Shown here one piece after another: positions 34,622-48,039 of a stretch of DNA of 64,000 nucleotides. The notes beneath the pieces are model-generated. The model saw only the letters and a program-made list of their open reading frames with translations. It was not told the DNA's origin and ran no database searches. Positions within the stretch are counted from its first letter, which is position 1, and the number at the start of each line of letters is the position of its first letter. The position numbers and the translations under genes are program-made. Source of the DNA: Phorcus lineatus (taxonomy: Eukaryota; Mollusca; Gastropoda; Trochida; Trochidae); NCBI GenBank assembly GCA_921293015.1, contig OV121092.1:10422001-10486000 (forward strand), written 5' to 3'.

Positions 34622-37600
34622 TTGACATAATTGCTCATTAGTACTAATAAATGTTTTTCAGGAATGCCCGAACGTCTGTTTTTGTATTTTTTTCAGCTTT
34701 TCGCTGTTTTTTCTTTATTTTCTTATTTTTATGGGTTGTTGGTTTGTGTTGATAGTTTTTGTAATTATTGCTCATTAGTACTAGTAAATGTTTTTCAGGA
34801 ATGCCCGAATGTCTGTTTTTGTATTTTTTTCAGCTTTTCGCTGTTTTTTCTTTATTTTCTTACTTTTATGGGTTGTTGGTTTGTGTTGATAGTTTTGTAA
34901 TTATTGCTCATTAGCACTAGTAAATGTTTTTCAGGAATGCCCGAACGTCTGTTTTTTGTATTTTTTTCAGCTTTTCGCTGTTTTTTCTTTATTTTCTTAC
35001 TTTTATGGGTTGTTGGTTTGTGTTGATAGTTTTTGTAATTATTGCTCATTAGTGCTAGTAAATGTTTTTCAGGAATGCCCAATCGTCTGGGTTTTTTTAT
35101 GTTTTCAGCTTTTTGCTGTTCTTTCTTTATTTTCTTACTTTTTTGGTTGTTGGTTTGTGTTGATAGTATTTGTAAATATTGCTCATTAGTACTAGTAAAT
35201 GTTTTTCAGGAATGCCCGAACGTCTGTTTTTTGTATTTTTTTCAGCTTTTCGCTGTTTTTTCTTTATTTTCTTACTTTTTTGGTTGTTGGTTTGTGTTGA
35301 TAGTTTTTGTAATTATTGCTCATTAGTACTAGTAAATGTTTTTCAGGAATGCCCGAACGTCTGTTTTTTGTATTTTTTTCAGCTTTTCGCTGTTTTTTCT
35401 TTATTTTCTTACTTTTGTGGTTGTTGGTTTGTGTTGATAGTTTTTGTAATTATTGCTCATTAGTGCTAGTAAATGTTTTTCAGGAATGCCCGAACGTCTG
35501 TTTTTGTATTTTGTTCAGCTCTTTGCTGTTCTTTCTTTATTTTCTTACTCTTTTGGGTTGTTGGTTTGTGTTGATAGTTTTTGTAATTATTGCTCATTAG
35601 TACTAATAAATGTTTTTCAGGAATGCCCGAACGTCTGTTTTGGGTTTTTTTTCCAGCTTTTCGCTGTTTTTTCTTTATTTTCTTACTTTTATGGGTTGTT
35701 GGTTTGTGTTGATAGTTTTTGTAATTATTGCTCATTAGTGCTAGTAAATGTTTTTCAGGAATGCCCAATCGTCTGGGTTTTTTTATGTTTTCAGCTTTTC
35801 GCTGTTTTTTCTTTATTTTCTTACTTTTATGAGTTGTTGGTTTGTGTTGATAGTTTTTGTAATTATTGCTCATTAGTGCTAGTAAATGTTTTTCAGGAAT
35901 GCCCAATCGTCTGGTTTTTTTTATGTTTTCAGCTTTTTGCTGTTCTTTCTATATTTTCTTACTTTTTTGGTTGTTGGTTTGTGTTGATAGTATTTGTAAA
36001 TATTGCTCATTAGTACTAGTAAATGTTTTTCAAGAATGTCCGAACGTCTGTTTTTTGTATTTTTTTCAGCTTTTCGCTGTTTTTTCTTTATTTTCTTACT
36101 TTTTTGGTTGTTGGTTTGTGTTGATAGTTTTTGTAATTATTGCTCATTAGTACTAGTAAATGTTTTTTCAGGAATGCCCGAACGTCTGTTTTTTGTATTT
36201 TTTTCAGCTTTTCGCTGTTTTTTCTTTATTTTCTTACTTTTGTGGTTGTTGGTTTGTGTTGATAGTTTTTGTAATTATTGCTCATTAGTGCTAGTAAATG
36301 TTTTTCAGGAATGCCCGAACGTCTGTTTTTGTATTTTGTTCAGCTCTTTGCTGTTCTTTCTTTATTTTCTTACTCTTTTGGGTTGTTGGTTTGTGTTGAT
36401 AGTTTTTGTAATTATTGCTCATTAGTACTAATAAATGTTTTTCAGGAATGCCCGAACGTCTGTTTTGGGTTTTTTTTCCAGCTTTTCGCTGTTTTTTCTT
36501 TATTTTCTTACTTTTATGGGTTGTTGGTTTGTGTTGATAGTTTTTGTAATTATTGCTCATTAGTGCTAGTAAATGTTTTTCAGGAATGCCCAATCGTCTG
36601 GGTTTTTTTATGTTTTCAGCTTTTCGCTGTTTTTTCTTTATTTTCTTACTTTTATGAGTTGTTGGTTTGTGTTGATAGTTTTTTTAACTATTGCTCATTA
36701 GTGCTAGTAAATGTTTTTCAGGAATGCCCAATCGTCTGGGTTTTTTTATGTTTTCAGCTTTTTGCTGTTCTTTCTATATTTTCTTACTTTTTTGGTTGTT
36801 GGTTTGTGTTGATAGTATTTGTAAATATTGCTCATTAGTACTAGTAAATGTTTTTCAAGAATGCCCGAACGTCTGTTTTTTGTATTTTTTTCAGCTTTTC
36901 GCTGTTTTTTCTTTATTTTCTTACTTTTTTGGTTGTTGGTTTGTGTTGATAGTTTTTGTAATTATTGCTCATTAGTACTAGTAAATGTTTTTCAGGAATG
37001 CCCGAACGTCTGTTTTTTGTATTTTTTTCAGCTTTTCGCTGTTTTTTCTTTATTTTCTTACTTTTGTGGTTGTTGGTTTGTGTTGATAGTTTTTGTAATT
37101 ATTGCTCATTAGTGCTAGTAAATGTTTTTCAGGAATGCCCGAACGTCTGTTTTTGTATTTTGTTCAGCTCTTTGCTGTTCTTTCTTTATTTTCTTACTCT
37201 TTTGGGTTGTTGGTTTGTGTTGATAGTTTTTGTAATTATTGCTCATTAGTACTAATAAATGTTTTTCAGGAATGCCCGAACGTCTGTTTTGGGGTTTTTT
37301 TCCAGCTTTTCGCTGTTTTTTCTTTATTTTCTTACCTTTATGGGTTGTTGGTTTGTGTTGATAGTTTTTGTAATTATTGCTCATTAGTACTAATAAATGT
37401 TTTTCAGGAATGCCCGAACGTCTGTTTTGGGGTTTTTTTCAGCTTTTTGCTGTTCTTTCTTTATTTTCTTACTTTTATGGGTTGTTGGTTTGTGTTGATA
37501 GTTTTTGTAATTATTGCTCATTAGTACTAATAAATGTTTTTCAGGAATGCCCGAACGTCTGTATTTTGTATTTTTTTCAGCTCTTCGCTGTTTTTTCTTT

Positions 37601-38465
37601 ATTTTCTTACTTTTATGGGTTGTTGGTTTGTGTTGATAGTTTTTGTAATTATTGCTCATTAGTACTAATAAATGTTTTTCAGGAATGCCCGAACGTCTGT
37701 TTTTGTATTTTTTCAGCTCTTCGCTGTTCTTTCTTTATTTTCTTACTTTTATGGGTTGTTGGTTTGTGTTGATAGTTTTTGTAATTATTGCTCATTAGCA
37801 CTAGTAAATGTTTTTCAGGAATGCCCGAACGTCTGTTTTTGTATTTTTTCAGCTCTTCGCTGTTCTTTCTTTATTTTCTTACTTTTATGGGTTGTAGGTT
37901 TGTGTTGATAGTTTTGTAATTATTGCTCATTAGTACTAATAAATGTTTTTCAGGAATGCCCGAACGTCTGTTTTTGTATTTTTTCAGCTTTTCGCTGTTT
38001 TTTCTTTATTTTCTTACTTTTATGGGTTGTTGGTTTGTGTTGATAGTTTTTGTAATTATTGCTCATTAGTGCTAGTAAATGTTTTTCAGGAATGCCCGAT
38101 CGTCTGTTTTTTTATGTTTTCAGCTTTTTGCTGTTCTTTCTTTATTTTCTTACTTTTTTGGTTGTAGGTTTGTGTTGATAGTATTTGTAAATATTGCCCA
38201 TTAGTACTAGTAAATGTTTTTCAGGAATGCCCGAACGTCTGTTTTTTGTATTTTTTTCAGCTTTTCGCTGTTTTTTCTTTATTTTCTTACTTTTTTGGTT
38301 GTTGGTTTGTGTTGATAGTATTTGTAAATATTGCTCATTAGTACTAGTAAATGTTTTTCAGGAATGCCCGAACGTCTTTTTTTTGTATTTTTTTCAGCTT
38401 TTCGCTGTAATTTCTTACTTTTTTGGGTTGTTGGCTTGTGTTGATAGTTTTTTTAATTATTGTTG
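34622..38465. repeat. 137-bp satellite array with six-monomer higher-order repeat
   Basis: About 28 units of ~137 bp, each with 'attgctcattagtactagta', 'aatgtttttcaggaatgccc', 'gaacgtctg', a T-rich middle and 'gttggtttgtgttgatagt'. Blocks starting at 35453, 36278 and 37102 (spacing 825 and 824 bp, six monomers) are almost identical, a higher-order repeat. The plus strand is very T-rich. Overlapping open frames in both strands repeat with the unit and are not genes. Confidence 0.95.
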
Positions 38466-38654
38466 TTGACGTTATTTTAATAGCAAAGACAAGTTTGTGT
38501 GTTGTTTGTTTGGTTTTTTTGTCGGGTTTTGGTTATTTGTGTCTGTTGATTTTGCAGTTTTGTTTAAATACTAACGATTCCGTCCATCCAAAACATTTTT
38601 GCCGACCAATTTTAGAAAGTTATTCAACTGATTCTTTTCAAATTCTTGAACATT
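38466..38654. other. Short spacer between satellite and SINE
   Basis: T-rich transition sequence; nothing recognised. Confidence 0.4.
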
Positions 38655-39863
38655 GAAACCTTCGAGCATCGGCTGGAACTATCGAACCTCGATTTAAACA
38701 GTATGTTATTTCCATAAAACACGTAATGCACAACATTCAGAATATATATATTGGTCGCCGCTCAAGATAGATTTTATTGTTATATCGTTTTTTAAAAAGT
38801 ATTGATTTGATCGGAATCTATCATATAGTGGGCATTTAAAGAAGTAATGAAAAGGATCCTCTCTAATGTTTCCACAAGAACAGACGCGATTTACTGATAA
38901 CCCTCTATCAAACAAATGTGAATTGAGATCGCTGCAACCGAGGCGCATGCGGCAGAGAAGAATTTGACTTCGCCTTGGACCATAAGATGTATAATATTTG
39001 AATGTAGGAGATAAAGTCCTGTCACATGAATCAAAGTTTTAAATTGTGTCAGTGAGGCTGTATTTCTAATGGTTGTATCCAGCACGTTCCAAGCATTAAC
39101 AGTTGATGGAAGAAAAGTGTTATTAAAATGAGACAAACGCCCCGAAGTGCCGCGTAGATTTTCGGAATTTCGTAAATTATAACTGCTTACATCAGAAACG
39201 TTTGGTGGAACCCATATCGACAGATATTGTGGAGTTAATCCATACACCATTTTATTAAACATACATAATTTGTGAAAGTGGCGACTTTCCATTAACGAAC
39301 AATTGTGCCCTTAACTGCACCTGAGATGGTCCTCAGAGCGTCTAAATGTAATTTTTCTAACATATTAGCTTGCTCTTTAGTGCAATTGTCGCAGATGGTA
39401 TCACAATAGTCACAGATGGGCAAAATAAATGATCTATACATAGTTTCAAGGGATAATCGATTTAGCCTATATTTCAAACCTCTCAGACAATTGATAAGTG
39501 GACTTGCTTTGCGCAGTATATTTTCAACATGATGCTGCCATTTTCCATCTTCTTGTAGAGTTAGACCGAGATGTTTATGTTCACTGACTACATGAATTAA
39601 AGTATGGAAGTTTTGGACTTGCATTACTTTTTTTGAAAATAAGATCGCTTCAGTCTTTTCAGGACTGAACTCAACCTGCCACTTGTTAGCCCATTTTGAA
39701 ATTTGTTTTAAATCATTGTTTAGCAGGGTCTGAGTCTGGATCTTCTATAACAAGTTATAGAGAAGTGTCATCTGCAAAGAACCTTGGAAGGTAATATAGT
39801 GTAGCATTGCACCCAATCTTTACTGCACGTAGAACAATTCTCTAATGCAGACAAAGTTGCCTG
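38655..39863 (-). mobile_element. SINE split by a nested LINE
   Basis: 38655-38691 ('ttcgagcatcggctggaact') and 39797-39863 ('tagcattgcacccaatc...gcagacaaagttgcc') match adjacent parts of the SINE at 20147-20440 in the same orientation. About 1.1 kb of LINE sequence lies between them. Roughly 25 bases of SINE at the junction are lost or replaced. The LINE therefore arrived after the SINE. Confidence 0.65.
38695..39790 (-). pseudogene. 5'-truncated LINE ORF2 (reverse transcriptase C-terminus), decayed
   Basis: Translation of the minus strand starts within reverse transcriptase at the catalytic motif RFFADDTSLY. It continues through KQISKWANKWQVEFSPEKTE and EHKHLGLTLQEDGKWQHHVE to LETMYRSFILPICDYCDTIC (39625-39300). 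After a frameshift near 39292 comes NLRGTSGRLSHFNNTFLPST, and after another near 38950 MRLGCSDLNSHLFDRGLSVN and CSCGNIREDPFHYFFKCPLY. This order (RT end, thumb, cysteine-rich tail) is usual for LINEs of the I/Jockey-like groups. It is a different family from the LINE at 49576. An in-frame stop and two shifts make it dead. It lies inside a SINE. Confidence 0.8.
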
Positions 39864-39869
39864 TTACAT

Positions 39870-41253
39870 GTTGTTTTTAATTTTGAAATTTGATATAGAT
39901 TTCTATATTTTGAATGTAGTTATACTCTACGGTCAGAATTTGTTCGATTGCAGAAAGAAAATGTAATCAATTTGAAATTTGTACGTTTTTCTATAATCTG
40001 GAATTTTCCCAAACCCGCCCCTTCAAAGCCTCTAGCTTATGCAGAAGACTTTCTTTATCCATCCCTACTGAATTCCTATGAATGTCGCCTCCAATCCGAG
40101 AAGAGGGCGCTGCATTCAAACAAATTTTGGTACTCAGCGGTAAGGCTTATATTACTCAGTGATTTGGCATGGGACAAATCATACGTTATTAGAATCTTTA
40201 AGAGATCGGCACCCATAGTCCTTTTCGGTTTTAACACAGACAGAATTGGCTCGACGTTGCTACCCGATACATGCAAAGGAAAATGAAAATTTTGTGAAAT
40301 TCGCTCTGTAGTATACTGTCACTGCTTCAGTTTACGAACGACACTATAACAATTGAAGCTTTTTTATATTCACAGGGACGTTAATACTGCGTACAATTTG
40401 AAACGGAAAGGATAGACTATAAAGTATGTTACGTAAATCATTTAATAAAAAATGAAAGTTTTGTTAGCTCCGCCGAATGTCGATTCATTGCCCATAAAGT
40501 ATATCGTGAAATTCTACTTTAATCAAAATTGGTGAAACATTTCATAGTTTCTTGAATCGTTAAATGTTTTATATGTGTTGTTAGTTTAAATCCTTACCTC
40601 ATAAACAAGCAGAACTATTTTCGACGGGCGCACGACAATTCTGTTAAAGTAATGTCATCTTGGTCTCTTACATTATTTTTTCTAATAGAGGTGTTATAAT
40701 TATGGTGATGATATAAATATGTCGTAAATCAAGTCGTTTCAACTTTCAATAATGTCTTTGTTTATGTAACGCTATTTATCACTCTGTTCATAACATGCTA
40801 ACGGTCACGAATGTATGTTATATGTATTTCTTTCTATGGGACAACTATTTTCCCTTGTTTTTCTTTATTGTATTTTGAACGCACTTGTTGTCAATTTGAT
40901 CTATTGTAAAATACGAAAAATATGGAAATAAAAAATTTTAAAAAGTCGTTTCAGAAGGTCATCAAACCACTCCGGTCAGCGTCACGGTTTAATCAACAAC
41001 TTCAACGACTAAACAAAAGACACTCGCGGTCTAACTGAGTTACGAGATGGTCTACTAATGGGAGGATACTTTTATTTAAGTTTATCCGTAATGCACGGTC
41101 GGCTGTATTAGTTAGCCATGTCAAATTTTATTTGTTGTATTGTTGTTATCATTGTTATCATTTCAAATAAAGTTTAGGGTTCCAGGTTCTTATTACTCAA
41201 TACCCACCGACGATGGTACATGCGTAATATTCACATAATTACATACAAATATA
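39870..41253. other. Non-coding stretch
   Basis: An open frame at 39948-40286 (112 codons) has no recognisable motif, and an opposite-strand frame is equally open, so I do not call it a gene. The rest is AT-rich spacer. Confidence 0.4.
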
Positions 41254-41255
41254 TA

Positions 41256-42748
41256 CTATCCAAAAAAAGAAACGCATAGCCAGATTTGTTAGGAGAAATT
41301 GTTGTATATTCAAACGCATTTAAATTCAAAGGAAATGAAGTTACAAGTGTGATTTTTTACATCAGATTTAAAGAGATATCAATTAACAAAATTACGTAAA
41401 AATGTTAGATATGGCTTTCACAATATTTCACAGACGTCCGTAGAAAGTCAGTATCTGCTGTGGCCACCTTGTGCGTTGATGACAGTTCTCACCCGCCTTG
41501 GCATTGACTGGACTAGACGCTATATGGTTGGTTTTGGAATCGTCTGCCACTCCTGCTGCACAAATAAAGCCAGTTCTTGTAGGGTTTGTGGCTGTTGTTG
41601 ACGCTGACGAAGACGTCGACCAAGTTCATCCCAAAGATGCTCAATCGGGTTCAAATCTTGGTAACGAGACGGCTATTGGAACTTATTAATGTTGTTTCTG
41701 GCGAGGAATTCTCCAGTGACTCATCCATCATGTGGCCTGGCGTTGTCCCGCTGGGACAGTTCACGTTGGACGTCAATAACGGGCAGGAGGTGTAGCTGCA
41801 GGATGTTGTCTCTGTGTATTAAATTGATACGACCAGTGTACGATATCGCCGCCCACATCATAACGCTGATTCCACCAAATCTGTCCACCTCAAGAACACA
41901 GTAAGCGGCAAAACGTTCGTCCCGACGTCATAAAACACGGTTTCCGCCATCTCGCCTCCGCAATAGGAAGTTGGATTCATCACTGAACCAAACTAGGCGC
42001 TAGTTGCGAAAATTCCAAACACTCACTGTGTTACACCAACGAAGTCGATTGACAAGGTGTTGACGACGTAGAACGTTGCCAACGTAGGGTCTCCTGGCTC
42101 TCAATCCATGCTCCCTCAACCTGTTCCGTACAGTCTGGCTTGAAATTCTTCTCAGTCCTGGTATGTAGCCTGCAGTACTCTCGGCGGTAGTTGTGCGATA
42201 ACGCAAATGGATGCCCCGGATGAAGCGATCTTGAGCTGGTGTGGTGACACATGGCCAGCCTGAATGAGGACGGTCATTTGTCGTGTTGGTCTTGACGAAC
42301 CTGGCGAAAAGTCTTGAAATGGTGCTTTGGCTAACATGGAAACATCCTGCTACCGAAGATTGGGACTCTCCAGCTTGAAGTCTTCCGATGGCGATGTTTC
42401 TTGTTATAGCGTCAAGACGTGCCACCATGGAGTGTCTTTTAATCAATCTCCAAACAAGTGGCAAATCCGAATGCGGTATCCCTTTTTAAAGCAACACACT
42501 GCATGTATTTTCTACAAAAGTTTCACGTGCGCAAAAAATTGCGTTGTGGCGAAGCGTTTTTGATTTACCCTTAAAATGTTCAACAAAGTCAACATTTCGA
42601 TGTAAGATCCATTTTTGGAAAAGAAAACGAAAGCAACTTGTCAGTATCATCAATATCATTACTTTTTTGGACAATAAAATTAATACAAATAAAAAATATT
42701 TCGATTTCAATTATGAAAAATTACCTATGCGTAACTTTTTTGGGATAG
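41256..42748 (-). mobile_element. Complete Tc1-like transposon (1493 bp)
   Basis: TIRs of ~26 bp: left CTATCCAAAAAAAGAAACGC + atag at 41256, right ctatgcgtaacttttttggg + atag ending at 42748. TA stands on both sides (41254-55 and 42749-50), the normal Tc1/mariner target duplication. One minus-strand transposase gene fills it. Length and layout are standard for the family. Confidence 0.85.
41448..42464 (-). pseudogene. Tc1-like DDE transposase, lightly decayed
   Basis: The first 154 codons are open (42464-42000). They hold ARLDAITRNIAIGRLQAGES and QSTISRLFARF (helix-turn-helix), RPHSGWPCVTTPAQDRFI (linker) and SSQTVRNRLREHGLRARRP (second HTH). The catalytic part follows with defects: WFSDESNFLL (first Asp), ISYTGRINLIHRDNILQLHL, LSQRDNARPH (second Asp), [19 protein letters not shown] (Glu), and the end QGGHSRY-stop at 41448-41450. 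In-frame stops occur after GNRVL, after DNARPHDG, before PSRYQDLN and after PKPTI. The DNARPH-to-NPIEHLWDE spacing is consistent with a D34-type second interval. It acts on the TIRs of 41256-42748 but is now inactive. Confidence 0.85.
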
Positions 42749-42750
42749 TA

Positions 42751-45700
42751 TACATTCACCAATATGACATTTACATATATAGTTATAATATAAAATTGTC
42801 AGTATAAACTCATACAAACATTACACACAAGTGAAATTTCATCTTATTTGTGTTTATACATATGATAAAACTATGTGGAGCGATTGCCTTCATGATCGTT
42901 GGTGATATTCCAGGACATACTGTAGAAACGAATGAATAAAAGTATCGGTATCAACTCTCTGAATTGCAATTATTCCTGATAATATACCGTGCATTCGGTA
43001 TTTATATCTCTAGTAGAGGTTATCTTTGAAATATCGATATTTGTCAACGAAGGTATTCGACTTAACTATTCTTGTAGTTAAGATGTCATATTTGTGTGTA
43101 TTTATTACTATTTCCTCTCGCCACACTTACTGGCTTGACGTTGGGGACTCGCTTATGAGCCTGCGAGAGGCACTCTTTCAAATAATTACAAAGGAAGGTT
43201 TTTCATTATTTTATTACAAAAACATTCAAAGCTGTTCACATAAATGCACAATTCCCGTTCTAACCTTTCTACCTATCATACGTTCCTACCCCATACTTAC
43301 TCTACTCCCGATATACTTAACCCATCCTGGGCGGCCAAAGTCCCGCGTCTCCCAGGCTTGTCTAACCTCCTAGTTTTTCTTGTCTATCTCCACTCTTCCG
43401 GAAAGTTCCTCCATTGCTTACTTCACTAACTGACTTCTTCCTGGGTCAGCTCTGCTCTTCCGAAAGGTTTTTCAAACTGCCCGTGCATCCCCTTTTAACC
43501 CTTGATCACATTAATCTTCTCATGGGTGTGTTTTTCTCTTGACCAATCATTTCTTTACTATACCCTATGACATACGTCAGTCAGAAGTGTACTCTGACCT
43601 TCGACCTCGATAACTTTGAACCATAACCTTTTTGTGACGTCACTGCCTACTTTATCTAATTGGATAATACACTTTAGCAAATGCTTAGTAATTAATATTG
43701 TCACGATAATGCATTCTATCTCTCATTTATTCTTCTTACCAAGCTGTTTTTGACATAAGAATGATTACATGTTAGGCTTGGTCTTTAATTCCCATTGACC
43801 AAATGTCACATATGTCAGAACACTTGGCCTAAACTCATTTCTCTTCCTTGTTCCTCATAATTAATAACTAAAGAACACGCAGCTTTTGATCACCTGTCCT
43901 ATTATGTCTTTTGTCTACACATTTGCTACTTTCAAATAATATTTAACTATTCTAACCTTATTTTAAATATACTGAATATTTCCTAAAAACCCATATTCTA
44001 ACTTACTTTTAATCTCACTACATAACAAAGACATCAACAACTTAACAATGCAAGGTTTAATATAGGAGATAAAAAAACTGTTTTTATATTAATTTAGTCG
44101 CCCGTTCACGTAGCTATTATATATCCGCTACACCCAACTTACACGATGAGAATACTACAGGCTGACTAAACTTATTCCCAACAGAAAATCGTTATCAATA
44201 AATACAACTTATCATATAAGTAGAAAGGTCCCTGGTTTGACATTTATGTTTTAAAGTTTGATAATAAATGAGGGAAGAAACAATTCTATTGAAAAATAGG
44301 TGATATTGTCCTTTATATTACCAAAAATTAGAGATGAAAACCATTTTACACTCAAATGTCCTTTCTATGTCGAATTTCGACAGAAATACCAATTCATTTA
44401 GAATAAAAAGCAGCTACGAAATGCATATCTTCATATTTCAATACTGTTGGTCGCAGCCTTTCATAAAAAGAACATTTTAAGATTAGTGGACCATGGGTCC
44501 ATGTGTTGATGATATGATGCAACTATCATTGTATGCTTATGATACTAGCATATAAGATTCAAGTCCTGAAGCATGGTTGAAAACCGGACAATGTACTGTG
44601 GCAACAGCCTGGCCATAACTCGAAAAAAATATAAACTTATCTAAAGAAGACAAAACGCTCGATTATAGTTGATAGGATATGTTGTCATGTAATGATTTAA
44701 GAAGTGATAACTCTTTTTTAGTGGTTAAGGGAATTGCCTCCATCTGTGTTATAGCCTAAAAGGTAGTTTTTTATTTATAATTATTTCTCATTTTCTTTAA
44801 GTTTCATCTTTATAATGACTCTCTATTCATATATAAGTTATTATTTTTCAGGAAAGTATTTTTGTGTTATTTTAAAGGATTAACTGTTTATTCAGTGTTT
44901 CTTTCATTGTCATTTTAAATTCAGTGTAGATTTCTATTTTTATAAACCTCACTAGGATAGTACATTTTGCCTTGAGAACCATTATCCAAAGGGTGGCAAT
45001 TTCATCTTTTTAGGCTCAGGTGTTTTTAAAATATAAAGGGAGACATGCCAGAAGGGGGTGGGCGGTTGTTACATAAGATTGACGTTTTAAGTTTTGATGT
45101 GCTTCATGTTTTTCTTGCTTGTTTCAAGTAAAATAAGCCATTTTATAAATTAACTCTAGCTACTCTCTGTTTGAAATGTTAGTTTGATGGGACTATTCCA
45201 AGGAATTGCAAGTTGTAGTGTTTTTTATGTTACTTTTATATTATATTTTGGGTAGAAGTAAGTAACAATTTTCACGTAATAAGTAATTTCAAGTCCCCAG
45301 TAATCAAGACTGAATTTTCTCCAGCCTTGTTTCACATTTATAAACATCATATGTCATATTTAACATTTACTGTTTTTGTTAGTCACTTTCAAAAAGTAGA
45401 GTTTCTATCTATTGCAGTTAATCTACTACTACTGACATAAAATGAAGAGAGAACAGATAAACCTTTTAAGACAGCTAAATTCCAGCTGTTGGACATTTTA
45501 TATAAAGATGAGTGAAGTTTGTTGAGTAAGTCAATGTGATTAAAAACAAATGAACGTATCGCTAGACACTATAGATTGTTAAACTAAAACGAAACGAAAC
45601 GAAAAGGGAATAAAACGAACCGAAATTATACAGGCGGAATTCCATCTGATTTTAATCGGTTTGTTGAGTTGCTACTATTAGTTTGACTCTCGTGTTATAG

Positions 45701-46846
45701 CCACGTGACATCAAAGAGTTCATTAAGCGCCATAGAAATTAAGCAGATACGGCTTCTCTATCGTCAACTCTAAATTCGCTATTAAGTTCAGGTTCTTCAA
45801 TCTCACTAGTCCAATTCTCAAGAAATGTAATAGTAACAAGTGTCGTATATCACATTCAATAACCTTTGTAAAAGATATTGTTAAGGGATTAATCTTGTCA
45901 ATGTTGGAACCACACAGATAATGAATTAAGACACAACATGTTTTACTTTCATAGAGGTTTTGATGTAAAATCAGTTTTATTCGAAAATATAAACTGGAAT
46001 ATAAAATATGGAACTTTTAATATCAGTGCACGAATTTATAAATTTAACAGGCAGATTTGCAAAATGATTTATTGGTTGATTATAATTCAATTTTCTGCAT
46101 TACTTGCATTTGTTGTGTTTGTAATGACCTTTTGGCGTTTGTATACACAGATTAGCACTCAATTTTCTGCATTAATTGCATTTGTTGTATTTGTAATTAA
46201 CTGTTTCTGTATATAGATATATCATATATTGTAAAATCACCATGACATCACATAAGCCTATGGCTTGTTTACATACCCAATTCTTTTTTTAAATAAATAT
46301 GTTTAAACCATATTGAATTAAGTGATAAGCTTACTGAAGTGTACCTTGCATGCAATCAATCTCTACATGTCAATCGTTCGTTAATAAGGAGTTAAACGCT
46401 GTTAATTAAATTCAAATGGTCTTTTGTTATACTCGTACCAATAACTATGTTCGTTGGTCAATTCGCGGAATTGCAGTACAATAAACTTTATGGCTTTAAA
46501 TAATTAAGACTGTTCTACAATGAATTATTTTTCAAGGTAAATAATGATTTGTAAAGTAACCAAAGACCGGGAGTCTTTATTGAAATAATGGTCACACGGC
46601 GAATGAATCGACACTTAGGTTTATATACTGGTAATTCAAAAATTATTTAATTGCTTAATTAAAGGTTAATGTTTTCAAATGTCGTTGAAATGTATGAAAA
46701 TTAAACGATAACATTTTGACAGTAAGGTCCGTATGAAATATTTACATAAATATATCATCATTTATCAACATAGAGTGTCAAACAAAATATCGAGCGGACC
46801 GTTTCCATGGCTTTTTTTTATATAAAAACAAGCATAGGCACATCTG
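42751..46846. other. 4-kb stretch without a recognised gene
   Basis: 43100-43520 is unusually C/T-rich with short open frames and no motif. 46086-46190 contains a direct duplication ('tcaattttctgcatta.ttgc' plus 'atttgttgt.tttgtaat') inside a 92-codon open frame (45938-46216) of low complexity. I see nothing else. Confidence 0.45.
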
Positions 46847-46890
46847 TAGCGACCCAAACCGGGACACGACCCAAACTGGGGAAATCGATC

Positions 46891-48039
46891 CAAGTTTTAG
46901 ACTCAACTCATTTCCATAATTTGCTGCGGAGAGTTTTAGATCACGTGAAGGAAGTCATTGAAAACTTGTAATGTAGTTTAAATGGAAAACGATTACGGCA
47001 AATTGAAAATCATTGGTCAGAGGTCCATAATATTTGGAAAGGTTTATTTGGTATAAATCACTTATTTTGCCATATGTGTTTCATGAAATATATGAATGAT
47101 AGTGTCAGAGAGGCCCATTTAAACCTAATTTGGAACAACAATGTTCATTTGAGGTAAATCACTTTTAAAGATATTGACATATTTTTCATGCTTATGTAAT
47201 CTAAAAAATGAATGTAAACATTAATGTCCAAATTTGTTTTTATTGTTTTGAATGTCACAGAGTTAGTGATATATAATTATTTATACTTAATCTCCAGTCT
47301 TATGTCACTATATTGATTATGAGTGGTTTGGTACATTGAGAAAGAAAGCTGAATGAAATAATTAGTGGATTTATCAAACCACGTATTTTTAACAGGTGAA
47401 TAAACCTCTGTATGGCGTGCTGCATAGTCTAGTTCGATAACAGTTTTCGCTTCGTTTTTCTTCTACGATTACTAATAATCAGATTGAGTCATGAAGTGTT
47501 TGACCCTCTGAAGATAATGCATTTGGGATAAATATTAACCTCATTTGGGAAAATTTTAAGAAATAAGCTTTCCCAAAACGTGCTACTGCTCCTTTGAAAT
47601 TCTATTTCTTAAGTTTTCTGTCTACTGTCATCGGACTAGGAAAAGAATATATGCTATGTACCAGCTACATATGAATACATTCATAAGTGTAATTTTTCTG
47701 AGATAAAAATATAACCATTTACCATTGAACTTTCAAAAACAAAAAAGATTTTGATAGATTTCCTTCTACAACCTTTCCGCACATTAAAAAACAACAACCC
47801 ATAAATACAAGACGGCATGTCAAGGTTTCATAAATGTATGGGCATAAATGTATATAAGCATAGCCTTGATGTAATCAGGTTATCAAGTTTGGATTGAGGT
47901 TATGACACGAGTATAAACATATTTGTTTTAAAACTTAAATGCGTACCCTCGGCAGAAGAATAGATTTCGTTATGTTTTCCGTCCGCATTTGGTCGAAATT
48001 GTATTCAATTACACTTATGCAAAATTTTCAAAAAGCTTA
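46891..48039. other. Left outer arm, unique sequence
   Basis: AT-rich, no open frame of note, no visible match to the right outer arm (60701-61876). Confidence 0.4.

Noticed and set aside
34631-38469. Many 70-186 codon open frames on both strands
   Set aside because: They follow the 137-bp satellite period, overlap each other in several frames and have hydrophobic or low-complexity content set by the T-rich strand.
39948-40286. 112-codon plus-strand ORF
   Set aside because: No motif, an equally open antisense frame, and no coding context.
43100-44160. Possible solo LTR or promoter region
   Set aside because: C/T-rich with a CRE-like 'tgacgtcac' but no paired ends, target duplication or primer-binding site.
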